A stretch of 64,000 bases of DNA, taken from contig OZ007505.1 in assembly GCA_963931865.1 (NCBI GenBank), positions 19,175,139-19,239,138 of the forward strand, written 5' to 3'. Below, piece after piece: positions 1 through 11,100 of the stretch; within the stretch, counting starts at the first letter, position 1; each line of letters starts with the position of its first letter. Both the position numbers and the translations under genes were made by a program. The notes under the pieces are model-generated. The model was not told the DNA's origin. It made no database searches and was given only the letters and a program-made list of their open reading frames with translations. Origin of the DNA: Axinella damicornis (lineage: Eukaryota > Porifera > Demospongiae > Axinellida > Axinellidae).

Positions 1-641
1 TTTTTACATTCAGGTCAGGGCATGATAGCGATGACGGCGGTGTAGTCAGAATTTCTGTAGGCCAAGCCTAAGTACTCAAACATTATTTATATCGAGGGGC
101 AACCGCACTCCTGGTAGCCGTTGCAACGCCGCGGTTGCCTCGCCGTAGCGAAGATAATTATTGCAATTCGTTCCAATTAACGCACATGCCACGTGGCTCA
201 GTCGATCGCGAGCAATGGCGACCACAAGGAAGACAAGACAGCACTCACAACTTAGCCAGCACGGTGAGTTTGGCATGTAAGCGTCAGTGAACGACAGCGA
301 TCACGGCCGTGTGGTCAGAATCTTCGTGTGCCTTTCCTAAGAACGGTACTGCCACCGGAAGTCGATGGAGCGCTCGAGCAATGGCGGCCAACGGCGAGAC
401 AAAAGCGCTCATATCTCCACCACCAAGGTGAGTTTCAGCACCAACTTTTATCATTCAGGTCAGTGCATCATAGCGATCACGGCGGTGTAGTCAGAATATC
501 TGTAGGCCAAGCCTAAGTACTCAAACATTATATATATTATATTATATTACGCGGCACAATTTTTCCCCTACCAGGAGTGTAATAATTAATTAATTAGATT
601 ATTTACGCGGCACAATTTTTCCCCTACCAGGAGTGTAACTA
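1..641 (+). repeat. Interspersed repeat family R1, partial copies
   Basis: Two related sub-units of about 180 bp follow each other; each holds a phrase like gcgatcacggcggtgtagtc. The 5' part carries CACTCCTGGTAG (about 107-118) and the 3' part carries the inverted CTACCAGGAGTG twice (about 551-636). The same family recurs at 13480-13870, 17520-17905, 43660-44712 and, inverted, 51626-52256. Each sub-unit contains an ATGGCG-type start followed by a short open stretch ending at a gtgagt donor-like site, so it may derive from a duplicated exon. No transposase is visible and the class is unknown. Confidence 0.6.
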
Positions 642-1320
642 TCGTACGTCGTGCCGTAAATCTCTGCCTGCTCGTATTTTGCGTGTTCTTGCGTCATGCG
701 TTATTTCCAAACTGAGTTCACTTCCTGCTCGTGCGTTGATTATATCGTCCAACTGAGACGCGAACTATGAACAGTCTACCTCAACAAGGCCTTGCAAGGA
801 TGGAGACTATAGTGGGGCGGTGAGTGGCTAAAGCATTTCATGAAGACGGGGAGAGCGCTTCAGTGAGACCAAGGGAGGTGATCCTCCTTGAACTCACAAT
901 CCCCTATAACTCGCCGGAGTGCCTTTCAAATGCTAAGCCATGCAACTGCTCAGAGGATGGGAAGTTGACTGCCCTGCACACGGTAACACTAAACTCACTG
1001 TGACCAGTCATGACAGATCTGGCATCAGCAGAGAACGAGGAAGTCATCCTCAGTGGCAACAACAGAGACAGAGACCGCTCCTGGACCTACCTGCCAGACT
1101 GCTTCAACGCTGTGAAGTGCATGCACGAGTGTCATAACTTCTGGTGTGATCTGTGTCGTTAAGTTGTGTTATGCTCCCCGTCAGACTCACAATTTCTGAT
1201 GACATGCACATGCAACTGCTCCATGCACATTCAGCACAATGTCATGCAACTGTTCCATGCAAATTCAGCACCTGCATGTACTCGCTCACGCTCGCCCCAC
1301 AATGTCCTGCATTCCCCTAG
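642..1320 (+). mobile_element. Non-autonomous Helitron A
   Basis: The element starts TCGTACGTCGTGCCG directly after an A and ends CTAG directly before a T, as expected of Helitrons (5' TC, 3' CTRR, insertion between A and T). The last 45 bp (GCTCACGCTCGCCCCACAAT followed by a short tail to CTAG) is shared with elements B, C and D. It carries no coding capacity and sits in the 3' end of an R1 repeat. Confidence 0.65.
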
Positions 1321-1342
1321 TTTATTTCTTTATATCTATCTA

Positions 1343-2077
1343 TCGTACGTCGTGCCGTAAATCACTTCCTGCTCGTATTTTGCGTGTCATTGCGTCATGC
1401 GTTAATTCAAACCACAAGCGAACTCACCATTCAACGACTGAGACACGAACTGAACGGTCTACCTCAACAAGGATGGAGACTAGCTATAGCGCGCGGTGAG
1501 GGGCTAAAGCATTTCATGAAGACGGGGAGAGTGCTTCAAGCGATCTCGCTCATGTCCTGCATGCAGAGCACATCATACATGGTGTGTAGCATAGCTACAT
1601 AGCTAGCTCAGCTAGAATTGCATGCAGGCTTTAATACTGCATGCATAGCTATAAACCATCACGGTGTGTTAGACTGCTGCTTCAGCTATTGCCAGAGGAT
1701 GGGAACTTGACTGGCCTGCGCTCGGTAACACGTAACCCACTGACTGACCAGTCATGACAGATCTGGCATCAGCAGAGAACGAGAAAGTCACCCTCCGGTG
1801 GTGACAACAAAGACAGAGAGCTCTCCTGGACCTACCTAGCTGCTTCTGCTAACCTGATTCGCAGTTGCTGTGAAGTGCACGGGTGTATTTTTAGTGTCAT
1901 AACTTCTGGTGTGATCTGTGTCCTTAAGTTGTGCTATGCTCTCTGTCGATGACATGCGCTGACAGTCATGCACATGCATCTGCTCCATGTAGGAACACAT
2001 GCGCATGCAACTGCTCCATACACATTCGACAACTGTACTCGCTCAGGCTCGCCCCACAATGTTCTGCATTCGTCTAG
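1343..2077 (+). mobile_element. Non-autonomous Helitron B
   Basis: It has the same TCGTACG start and CTAG end as element A and lies 22 bp downstream in the same orientation. The interior is shared with A and C, including a stretch near 1440-1530 with agacggggagag. No protein is encoded. The left flank is T-rich followed by A, and the right flank begins with T. Confidence 0.65.
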
Positions 2078-2161
2078 TAATTGGGGCGAGCCTGAGCGAG
2101 CCCCACATAGACGAGTTTGCTGTGAATTTTCCATATATTTATATTTCTTTATATCTATCTA

Positions 2162-3383
2162 TCGTACGTCGTGCCGTAAATCACTTCCTGCTCGTATTTT
2201 GCGTGTCATTGCGTCATGCGTTAATTCAAACCACAAACGAACTCACTATTGCAACGTCAACGACTTAGACACGAACCATGAACGGTCTACCTCAACGAGG
2301 ATGGAGACTATAGCGCACGGTGAGGGGCTAAAGCATTTCATGAAGACGGGGAGAGCGCTTCAAGCGATCTCATGTCCTGCATGCAGAGCACATCATGGTG
2401 TGCATTAGCTAGCTACTAGCGCTAGCATGCATGCCGGCTTTAACCGTTTAGCAGCTAATGACGCCTTAAGGTGTCATGAGACTTTCAGCTTCATGATGTC
2501 ACATCCGGCAATGTCCTTGGGAGATAGGCTCTGCGCCAGCAGAAAGGGCGGGGCAGGGGGAGGTGGGTGGGTGCACCCGAAGGGTGCAAACAGCATGGCT
2601 GTGTCTGGGCTCCGCGATAGAAAGGTCTTGGTCGGCACTGGGAGGGCCATTTCTGCCGTTTTTGGCATAAATGGACTTAGAAAGTAGCTGTCTTGCCTTG
2701 TAGGGCCTCCATTTCCAGCATACATCGCCCGTTTTTCAGCTACGGCAGGTTGGCATTTCTCGGGAGGCTTGATTGCAAGCTCGTTAATTGGTGGGTGTGG
2801 TTAAGTCACGTATATGCTCAGTATAGCTGAAATTACCTGTGTGAGCAGTTTCGAGCCCAGCAATGCCAGGGAACAGAAATTAGGGTTTGTTTAAGTGTTC
2901 TATAGACTGAAAATGACCTGGAGAAAGAATTTGGCCCCTAAAGAGTTAAGCTATAAACCATCACGGTGTGTTGGACTGCTGCTTCAGCTATTGCCAGAGG
3001 ATGGGAACTTGACTGGCCTGCGTTCGGTAACACTTAACTCACTGTGACATGCAGTCAAGACACAGATCTGGCATCAGCAGAGAATGAGAAAGTCGCCCTC
3101 CGGTGGCGACAACAAAGACAGAGAGCTCTCCTGGACCTACCTACCAGACTGCTTCGGCTAACCTGATTTGCAGTTGCTGTGAAGTGCATGGGTGTACTTT
3201 TAGTGTCATAACTTCTGTGTCCTTAAGTCGTGCTATGCTCTCCGTCACATTCGGATGCCATGCACTGACAGTCATGCACATGCATCTGCTCCATGTAGGA
3301 ACACATGCTCATGCAACTGCTCCATGCACATTCGACAACTGTACTCGCTCAGGCTCGCCCCACAATGTTCTGCATTCGTCTAG
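2162..3383 (+). mobile_element. Non-autonomous Helitron C with nested MITE
   Basis: Third head-to-tail copy: TCGTACG start at 2162, CTAG at 3380-3383 followed by T. It matches B throughout except for an insertion of about 500 bp at 2440-2949. Just upstream (2081-2113) lies GGGGCGAGCCTGAGCGAGCC, an inverted version of the 3' terminal motif; the same block precedes element D at 44733. It is either a subterminal inverted repeat or a marker of a favoured target. Confidence 0.6.
2440..2949. mobile_element. TTAA-flanked MITE nested in Helitron C
   Basis: The insertion is bounded by TTAA on both sides. The ends read TTAACCGTTTAGC and, inverted, TTAACTCTTTAGG, an imperfect terminal inverted repeat. 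A TTAA target duplication with a CCnTTT-like end is typical of piggyBac-type elements. Comparison with element B gives the near-empty site. No coding potential is seen. Confidence 0.5.
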
Positions 3384-3404
3384 TATACGTTATAGTTATA
3401 CTAC

Positions 3405-3955
3405 CCGCTGCGGGCAAGTGGAAAAGGCGGATACGGTCGGACGCGGACGCGGACGCGGACACGGACGAACCAAAACTCATTTTTCAGCCCTTTGCAGTGT
3501 AGGACAGAAGCTAAACATGGTTATTCATTCGCTAAAGTTGCTTGCTTAGCCTACTGAACCGCCTTTCATGTATTTCCTCGAGTCAGCAGAGGTCAAAGGC
3601 CACGTGCATATTTGCTTCAACAATGAAAGTTCGAGCTTCGATCAGCCATCGTCATAGATGGAATAGGAATATTATTTCTGCTTCCTATGCTTTGGCAAAA
3701 GGCCTGAGTTTGGTTTCTGCAATAAATAAATGCTCTTTTGTTGAAGCTCATTAAATATGCACGTGGCCTTTGACCTCTGCTGACTCGAGGAAATACATGA
3801 AAGGCGGTTCAGTAGGCTAAGCAAGCAACTTTAGCGAATGTTTAGCTTTTGTCCTACACTGCAAAGGGCTGAAAAATGAGTTTTGGTTCGTGTCCGCGTC
3901 CGCGTCCGCGTCCGTATCCGCGTCCGACCGTATCCGGGTTTTCCACTTGCCCACC
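3405..3955. repeat. Foldback element, arms about 215 bp
   Basis: The left arm (about 3412-3628) and right arm (about 3737-3953) are inverted copies. Both carry tandem GGACGC/GCGTCC hexamers at the outer end and an inner block with cacgtgg. The loop is about 108 bp. A diverged relative with the same inner block lies at 55848-57362. Confidence 0.8.
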
Positions 3956-4075
3956 AGCTGCTGTGGTTTATCAGGAATACACGAGGCTGTTATTCAATTA
4001 GAGGCCGAGGCGCAGCCGAGGCTTCTAATTGAATAACAGCCGAGTGTGTTCCTGATAAACCACAGCAGCTGGTAG
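3953..4075. repeat. Near-perfect palindrome
   Basis: The sequence around CCAGCTGCTGTGGTTTATCA folds on an inverted copy ending at about 4070, with a short loop at gaggcgcagcc. It abuts the foldback element and is probably a separate hairpin-type MITE. Confidence 0.75.
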
Positions 4076-5301
4076 TACAACTGGCTTGTACTACAGTGGC
4101 TTCTAAGTGCACTTGCTGAGTATACTGAAGTGGCTGCTGAGTATACTGAAGTGGCTTCTGTGTACACTAAAATGTGCTGACAAGGGTGTATGGTAACTAG
4201 TTAGACGACGGGTTTATGGTAGTTAGACGACGGGTAGCAGGTTATGCTATATAAACTGTGGTCGGCACCTTTCAAGTGCGTCATCACCGTAGTACAATGA
4301 TCATTTACTCTACAGCTGAGAATAAATAAAGGAGCTTCCCCCACTTTCCTCACCTCTGATATTTGGTTACTTCTCAGTAGACTAAGTGCACTCAGCACAT
4401 TGCAGATAGACTTGCATGATGTTGCAGCACGTTTGGTTGCTCCCATACGCTGAGATTATTAAGAAACGTTGACGGTTTAATTTTTGAATGCACCAAAAAC
4501 AAGCCAAAGCTTATGTAGTCATAAACTGTTGACATGCCATTGATGGAGTCTGTATTACTTCGGTCACTTCTTATACTACAGTCAATGACATGTATAATCA
4601 CAACTTGTCCTTGTAGGCAAAGCGTGTGCAGGAGAGAAGTGCATTGCAATCCCACCCCTTGTTTTGCATGCACAAAGCTACAGTGGCTATACAATGCAAT
4701 ATAGCACCACCATTAGCCGCCCACTTCATGCTCAGCAATACTGTACTTCTCCGACAGCGGAATTTCACTATATATAGCTATTATTGCCAACATTTCTCAG
4801 TTCAAAGGCTAGCTGCTGTAATGGTAATTTACAACAAAGCAACAAACTCCACCACATAGCTGGAAGCAGGACCTAGATTACGAGCACCTCGATGCACAAA
4901 GGAGCATCAATCTAGCGTACATGTTACTCTCCAGGTGTTGTCGACTACTGGTAGCCCTATTGAAACTGGTGTGAACCCTATCGCCTTCTTAACTACACAA
5001 GTAGGTGGGAATTAATAGCCTCATACCCCAGCCTTTCTCCCCCCAGCATTTGTCGATTACAGTATAGTATTATGTGTGGGGTGAGAAGGCCTGGGTATGA
5101 GGCTAGGAACTATAGCGTTTACAGTTTAGGTCTCAAAGACAGACAGCAAATGCACTGTATAATTATCAAGTCAAACTACCCAGACATAAACTCAACAATA
5201 ATAAATTATGAGACAACTCTAGTTTTAATAGGGTAGCTACTGTAAAACCATGTCAACAACTAGACAATTTCAGCATATTATCAATTAGCTAACTTGGTCA
5301 T
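4076..5301. other. Non-coding stretch with shared repeats
   Basis: No convincing gene. A block at about 4645-4830 is repeated downstream of the collagen pseudogene fragments at about 13262-13460 and 17304-17500. A hairpin with TAGCCTCATACCCC termini lies at 5026-5105 and belongs to the CTAGCCTCG hairpin family seen across the window. Confidence 0.5.
5026..5105. repeat. CTAGCCTC-type hairpin MITE
   Basis: Arms beginning TAGCCTCATACCCC and ending GGGTATGAGGCTAG are inverted repeats around a short loop. It is one of about ten family members with this terminal motif in the window. Confidence 0.7.
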
Positions 5302-5670
5302 TTATGCTGCAGGACAACAGAAAATGTAAGTGCTTCCACCGCTGTTTTGATACCCAGCAACATACTGCCCAACAGAACACATGGCTCTGTACCTACGAAA
5401 ATAACGGGGACAGCTAGCCGTCTATACATGTAATCGCCTGCCAGTTGCACCTGTTCTGTGCTAGGGAAGTCGAGGGACCCCAAGGTCCAACTGACCCTCG
5501 TGGTCCAACACTTCCAGTTTGTCCTTCTGTTCATTGTGTCCTGTGTGGCCACGTTCTCCCTTTGCCCCCTTCCCTCCGCTCGGTCCAACAGGACCTTATA
5601 CTCCTTGTGAACCAGACTCCCCTTTGTGGCTATGATGTCCCATTTCTCTCTTCTCCAGGGCCTGCTCAAT
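5302..5670 (-). pseudogene. Collagen-like relic, copy 0
   Basis: Reading leftwards, Gly-X-Y fragments (HKGESGSQG-like) appear in shifting frames. They are followed by a C-terminal piece with CSVGQYVAGY and a final FCCPAA before a stop at about 5302, homologous to the CPVGQYVAG and LCCPVH ends of the downstream family members. Frameshifts separate the pieces and no N-terminal membrane segment is found nearby. It is the most diverged member of the cluster and surely non-functional as a full protein. Confidence 0.65.
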
Positions 5671-6163
5671 ATAGTTCACCTTTGCATGAAGATGTGGTTG
5701 CCAAGGCATCCATACTTATAGGGACTCTATCACAGAATCACACATACATGCACCAAATACGTAGTCACTTGGAGGGTAACCGTAAGGCACTCAACTCAGG
5801 TTATCATTCCATAATCCTATGTAGCTGTAGATGCATGTTAATGTGACCAAAAATTTCTAGCATTCCAATCAGGGCCCAGTCAGATGCTTGGCATTACCAA
5901 GGGCAATTAACTCTGGCAGCTTTACTAACTGTACCAAAGAATTTGTCATTATTTCTCTCCGGAAAATATATACATGTACAAGAAAAAGAGCTCTGGATAC
6001 AATGCAATAAACTACAAAGTTAATGTACTGTAGGTGTCGTGCACTACAGGATTCATTTGCATTCATGGTGGCCGGCGTCTTGAGAAATACATCTTGGCTT
6101 TGTATATTTGGCTCTTGACCTACCCTCGCGGAAGGAATCCCGTAGTGCACTCGATGCAATACA
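5671..6163. other. Non-coding stretch
   Basis: No gene or repeat recognised. Confidence 0.4.
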
Positions 6164-6763
6164 TTAACCTTTAACTACCGAATTCCTCCCACCAAGACAA
6201 CACATTTTCATGCATTAAGCGCACACCACCTTTGTAGCTAGGTACTCCTCTCCCACAGCATTTGTTCAGCAGCCAGACTTGGTGGGGCTCGCACACATGG
6301 AGAGACCCTTCTGGCAATACCGTTAATGATATTCATGACCCCCACAAGCCCAGCAATCGGAGGTCAAAGGTGGATGTCAGCTGGATTTTCGCCCAGCATT
6401 TCCCTAAACTTGGGCCAGATCTGACTGATGGCACACCTTACACCAACCAATTGCATGTTTTCTTGAGGCCCTGGGTGGGGTCTATGAATCTCATTAAAAC
6501 CAAAAATCCTTGAGTCAATGAATCTCGTTACAAAACCCCCGCCCACGACATGAATCCCCCCCCCCCCCCCCCCCCCCCGCTTCTACGTTTAGTGGGGGGT
6601 GTGCGCCAAAAACTGACCAAATTTGGGGGTTCATCCCTCAAAGTTGTCCCTAGGCCCTCTGAAGCATTTTTGGTCACTTTTTGGACTGACGAGAAGCCCT
6701 ACAAGTGCATAGGGTCTAAATGACCTCTATAGACAGATGTCAATGGGGCTTAAAGGGTTTTAA
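6164..6763 (-). mobile_element. piggyBac-like MITE, inverted single copy
   Basis: Bounded by TTAA at 6164-6167 and 6760-6763, it is the reverse-oriented, diverged relative of the three copies in filamin intron 1. It shares their ends (TTAACCTTTAACTACC, and inverted TTAAAACCCTTTAAGCCCC) and interior blocks. It holds a poly-C run at about 6557-6579. Confidence 0.7.
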
Positions 6764-7202
6764 CTTAACTGGTTATTGGCCTGGCAGGCAGTAGGGCAAT
6801 GTTTAGGGTCAGTGCTGAATGCGTATTAGTCGATGCACCCTTGGTACTGGTCATTGACGAGAAATTTGAACAGTGACTTCAGACTTCAGAATGAGATACA
6901 CTATCCCGATTGATGTGATAAGTCAGATTTTTGCATACCGTTATTTGCATGCATATTATGCGTGCGGGCTTGGCAGGAACATCAGCAGCACTAGTTGTCA
7001 GTCACTAGTGACTGTGAACTTGACACCAACATAATATTATTATGCAGAAAAAAGTTCACAACAGCTGTTTCATCAGAGAACTTTTGTTGCTGCAAGTAAG
7101 GTACAAATCACCTTCATACAGACATGGCCAAAAGGACAACACAGACAAAAGAGATGTGCCTGTGCATCACAATCTAAACTGATAATTTTATATAACGTCT
7201 TG
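6764..7202. other. Non-coding stretch
   Basis: No gene or repeat recognised; likely 3' flank of the collagen-like pseudogene to the right. Confidence 0.4.
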
Positions 7203-8197
7203 TTAATGTACAGGACAACAAAGGATCTGCTGATGGTAGCGACCAAAGCTGAGGGTAGCAATACTACCATAGCCAGCCACATATTGTCCAACAGGGCACG
7301 TGGTTCTCTTCAGGACATCTCTACCACAGTAATGTCCACAGGTGTCAGTATACTGCCAGCTGCATCCATTCTGTGTGAGATTAGCAACAAGACCCTGAGG
7401 TCCAACTGCTCCTTGTGGTCCAACTTCACCTTGTGGGCCAACATTTCCGGTCTGTCCCTTTTCTCCTTTGAATCCTGTATAGCCATGTTCTCCCTTCCCT
7501 CCCTTCTCTCCACTCGGTCCAACAGGGCCTTGTACTCCTAGTGAACCAGACTCCCCCTTGTGGCCATGATGTCCCTTTTCTCCCTTCTCCCCATTCAGGC
7601 CATTGGGGCCACTTTCTCCAATGCTTCCCTTAGGGCCAACTTCTCCTTTGTAACCTGGGTAGCCACGATTGCCTTTTACTCCTTTCTCACCTGTTCATCC
7701 CGTGGAACCTTGTTCTCCTGTGTCTCCCTTATCCCCTCACTGTCCAATAGGCCCACGATCTCCTTTTGGCCCAGGCTCAATGGTACACTTTGTACTATTG
7801 TCATCTGTATCACAGTCCAGTAGAGCTTCAAGTTCTCCACCTACAATCTCTGAGAGTGCATCTGTGAGTAGCTGAACAGTACCAGGTTCTGCACTTCTTC
7901 TACTGCGTTTCAGTTCTGACTGAGCAGCCGTTAGTCTGTGAATAGCAGAACCACCAGCGTACTTTGTGCTCCTTCTAAGCTGATTGTGCATGGGCATTGC
8001 AGGCACTTCAGACCTACTTTCGCTGGAAGATGACTTGCTGCATTCTGGCTGGTACTCTCTTCTTGCCTCACATTCTGCAGTTCAGCTTGCAGTTGAGCTA
8101 TCTCACTCCCATTGAGCCAGACACTGTAGGCCAGAGTTGTGAACAGAGCTACTGAGAGCAGTACCAGGAAGACCACTGCACCATCCTTTGTCTCCAT
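7203..8197 (-). pseudogene. Collagen-like type II membrane protein pseudogene, copy 1
   Basis: The start METKDGAV at 8197 leads into a membrane segment (VVFLVLLSVALF) and a short heptad-like stretch as in the intact copies. The frame breaks at about 8005-8025 through a small deletion. After the break the linker and Gly-X-Y region resume in another frame, interrupted by in-frame TGA codons at 7737-7739 and 7695-7697. The Cys-rich C-terminal domain (CGHYCG, CPVGQYVAGY, LCCPVH) is intact up to TAA at 7203-7205. Three independent lesions make it a pseudogene; a coding role for the C-terminal part alone is unlikely. Its 5' half closely resembles that of copy 5. Confidence 0.8.
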
Positions 8198-9618
8198 TGT
8201 CACTCAAAGATCACCTAGTCTTGGGCAGTTTGTAACTGTAGTAGCTCGTGAATACTTCTTTGCGAAATAAATTGTTGCAGTTATAAATCTTACTTGCCAT
8301 TCATGGAGACTCTGATTGCTAGTAGTGATTTTATTCATGGTCACAGGAGGATTCCTGACTGCAGAGATAACACTCACTCTTTACGTTATTATCACCTAAA
8401 GAATAAGATGTTCTCACAGCGCATTATGAGACAGACAAACTGCACGTGTCAATGTCACTCACAAGCTCTGCTACCTCTACAAATTTTACAGTGCATGGAC
8501 AATTGGCAGCCTGCAGGCTCTAGACATACAGCATCATTATCATTATATATATTATATAATATATTATATTATATTATTATGGCTAACCGTGACCCACATC
8601 CAGTGTTAGCTATACTACATAAATGATCGAGGGCAATATGTGGACCACTCTGTTACTGTTCAGCTTTGTGATGAGACTTCCAGCATTGTCTTTGGATATA
8701 GGATCCCCACCAGCAGATGGAGTGAGACAGTGGGTGGGTTCAACTAAAGGGATTGGCTGTGGAAAGCTCTTATATACTTGTAGCTGGGGGGTCATTTCTC
8801 TACTACTTGAGGCTGCTGAAACAGACACAATGGGGAGCAGCAGCTGCGGCGGATGCAATCGACGATTGCATCCATAAGATAGATACTATATCTAGCTGTG
8901 TAAGTACTCTCAGCCAAAATAGTACAATACTGAATACAGCTCACCACACTCAACATAAACGTATTCAGTGCTCATCCCATAGCAGTATTTGGGGGTGGTA
9001 CCAGTACAAGTGTATTGATGAGTCATTCTATTGGTGCATGGGCTGATTGGTATGTACGTATCCGGCAGTAAAGTAGGTGGTACCAGTACAAGTGTATTGA
9101 TGAGACATTCTATTGGTGGGCTGATTGGTATGTACGTATCCGGCAGTAAAGTAGGTGCTACCAGTATAAGTGTATTGATGAGTCATTCTATTGGTGGGCT
9201 GATTGGTATGTACGTATCGAGCAGTATTTGGAGGTGGTGCCAGTACAAGTGTATTAATATATAGGATCCCCACCAGCAGATGGAGTGAGACAGTGGGGCT
9301 GCCAATTGTCCATGCACTGTAAAATTTGTAGAGGTAGCAGAGCTTGTGAGTAACATTGACACGCACAGTTTGTCTGTCTCATAATGTGCTGTGAGAACAT
9401 CTATTCTTTAGGTGATAATCATAGAGTGTTATCTCTGCAGTCAGGAATCCTCCTGTGACCATGAATAAAATCACTACTAGCAATCAGAGTCTCCATGAAT
9501 GGTATTGCGCAAGTAAGATTTATAACTGCAACAATTTATTTTGCAAAGAAGTATTCACGAGCTACTACAGTATACAAACTGCCCAAGAGTAGGTGATCTT
9601 TGAGTGACAGTGGAGACA
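8189..9618. repeat. Large inverted repeat copying the collagen copy 1 5' flank
   Basis: The left arm (8189-about 8513) and right arm (about 9297-9618) are highly similar inverted copies of about 320 bp. The left arm begins inside the first codons of collagen copy 1, so the start region and upstream flank of that gene have been duplicated in inverted orientation. The 780-bp spacer holds an AT-rich stretch, a GGATCCCCACCAGCAGATGG block duplicated at 8700 and 9263, and a 78-bp minisatellite. Confidence 0.8.
8985..9258. repeat. 78-bp minisatellite
   Basis: About three and a half copies of a 78-bp unit containing GGTGGGCTGATTGGTATGTA. Because 78 is divisible by three, one frame stays open through the array as a 26-residue periodicity, but nothing suggests expression. 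Related copies lie at 15230-15300 and 15727-15930. Confidence 0.8.
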
Positions 9619-9621
9619 AAG

Positions 9622-9890
9622 TGGGTTCAACTAAAGGGATTGGCTGTGGAAAGCCCTTATATACTTGTAGCTGGGGGGCCATTTCTCTACTACTTGAGGC
9701 TGCTGAAACAGACACAATGGAGAGCAGCAGCTGCAGTGGATGCAATCATGGAGCAGCAGCTGAGGTGGACGCAACTGCCTAGCAGCAGCTGAGAGACAAA
9801 CACAATCGGGGAGCAGCAGCTAAAATGGATGCAATCGTCGAGCAGCAGCAGAAGTTAGTGGATGCAATCGGGGAGCGGAGAGGAGGAGTT
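9622..9890. repeat. Duplicated segment and GGAGCAGCAGCTG minisatellite
   Basis: 9622-9735 is a direct copy of 8741-8850. It runs into irregular units of about 30-36 bp with GGAGCAGCAGCTG and GGATGCAATCG. The same minisatellite, reverse-complemented, is at 27190-27425 inside filamin intron 1. Confidence 0.7.
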
Positions 9891-10895
9891 TGCAATCTTG
9901 CCCACTGGCCTAAAGGTCTCATTGTTAGATTGCCGGTTGGCTCACTGGAGGGAGAAGTCACGTGATTGGAGACCTAACTGCCATGTGCTAACATATTCTG
10001 GATTGCCGGCTGGCTCACTAGCTGGAGGGAGAAGTCATGTGATTGGAGATCAAACTGCCATGTGCTAACATTCTGAAACTTTCTCTCTAGTTTGACTGAC
10101 TAGTGGTTAGTTGTGTGATCTTGGTTGTTCTGTTGATTCTATGTACTTATTTAATCGTTTGTGTTGTGTTGGAACAAATACGGCACAGAAAGTGTTGTTT
10201 CGGAGGATAATTGTAACAGATGACAGAGAGTTTCTAGAGGACTCAAGATTGAACTTTTGTAAACCACTTGAACAGGGTTTTGCAGACTGACCTTTGGACC
10301 TGTACTAGATCTCAGAGCTCAGTGCCTTCCTTAGCTATATGGAAGGGACTGAGCTAGCGCTCTGAGGTACAGTTTCCTGTATAGAGGCAAAATTTGCTTG
10401 ATTCAACATGCACCCACCAGTCCTGTGAGATGGCACAGGGCACTCAGGAATATGTGTTGGTTTGACTGCACTGAAATGGTGAAAAGGCAGCGTGTAGTTG
10501 TACAGAGCCATTTTGCTTATGGTTGACCAAATTGAGAGCCTGAAGGTAGTAGAAACCAGTGCTTCATTACTGCCAAGCGTGCTGAAGGCTGTACGGACTA
10601 TATTCGCTACTGGCAAATATCTGGTGAGTTCAGCTAGCTACAGTACTTCAGAGACTATTCTCAACTATGTAATGACAATGCAACAGTGCAAACCCTCTGG
10701 TGCCCATGATCACAACACTATGGTGCATGAACTGACATAGCATAATGTTAACCGTCTTGCTTCCCAACAGGGGAAAAGGTACTTCAAGGTCCATACAGGG
10801 TGTTAAAAGTGTCCCTGACGGGGAAGACCACCAGGAATTACTGTCACAAATTCTCTGTTATCTTGTGTAATTTTGAACAATGCAACAACTGGAAG
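9891..10895. other. Non-coding stretch
   Basis: A short direct repeat (GATTGCCGG and GGAGGGAGAAGTCA blocks at about 9940 and 10000) is present. No gene recognised. Confidence 0.4.
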
Positions 10896-10908
10896 TTAAT
10901 GAAAAGCA

Positions 10909-11090
10909 CTAAAGTGCAAACCCTCGGCGTTTGGTAGCTTTCTTAGGCTCACAATCATCACTGCAACGTGCTCTCCTTTTACACGCAAAGGCATGGCCAC
11001 AATCACAAACTGCCCTCTTCGCATGCACTGTACTACTGCACCACACTTTGGACATGTCTTTCTCAGATGCATAGACCATACAGACTCCAT
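10909..11090 (-). pseudogene. Broken zinc-ribbon-like fragment
   Basis: In one frame the minus strand reads CPKCGAVVQ and in the next frame AVCDCGHAFACKR, so one frameshift separates two Cys pairs of a CxxC...CxC ribbon. This CPKCGA/CDCGH pattern occurs in repeated proteins of marine invertebrate genomes, which I recall only loosely. No start or flanking domain was found. Probably a relic of a mobile or multicopy gene. Confidence 0.35.
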
Positions 11091-11100
11091 TGTCAGTCAC

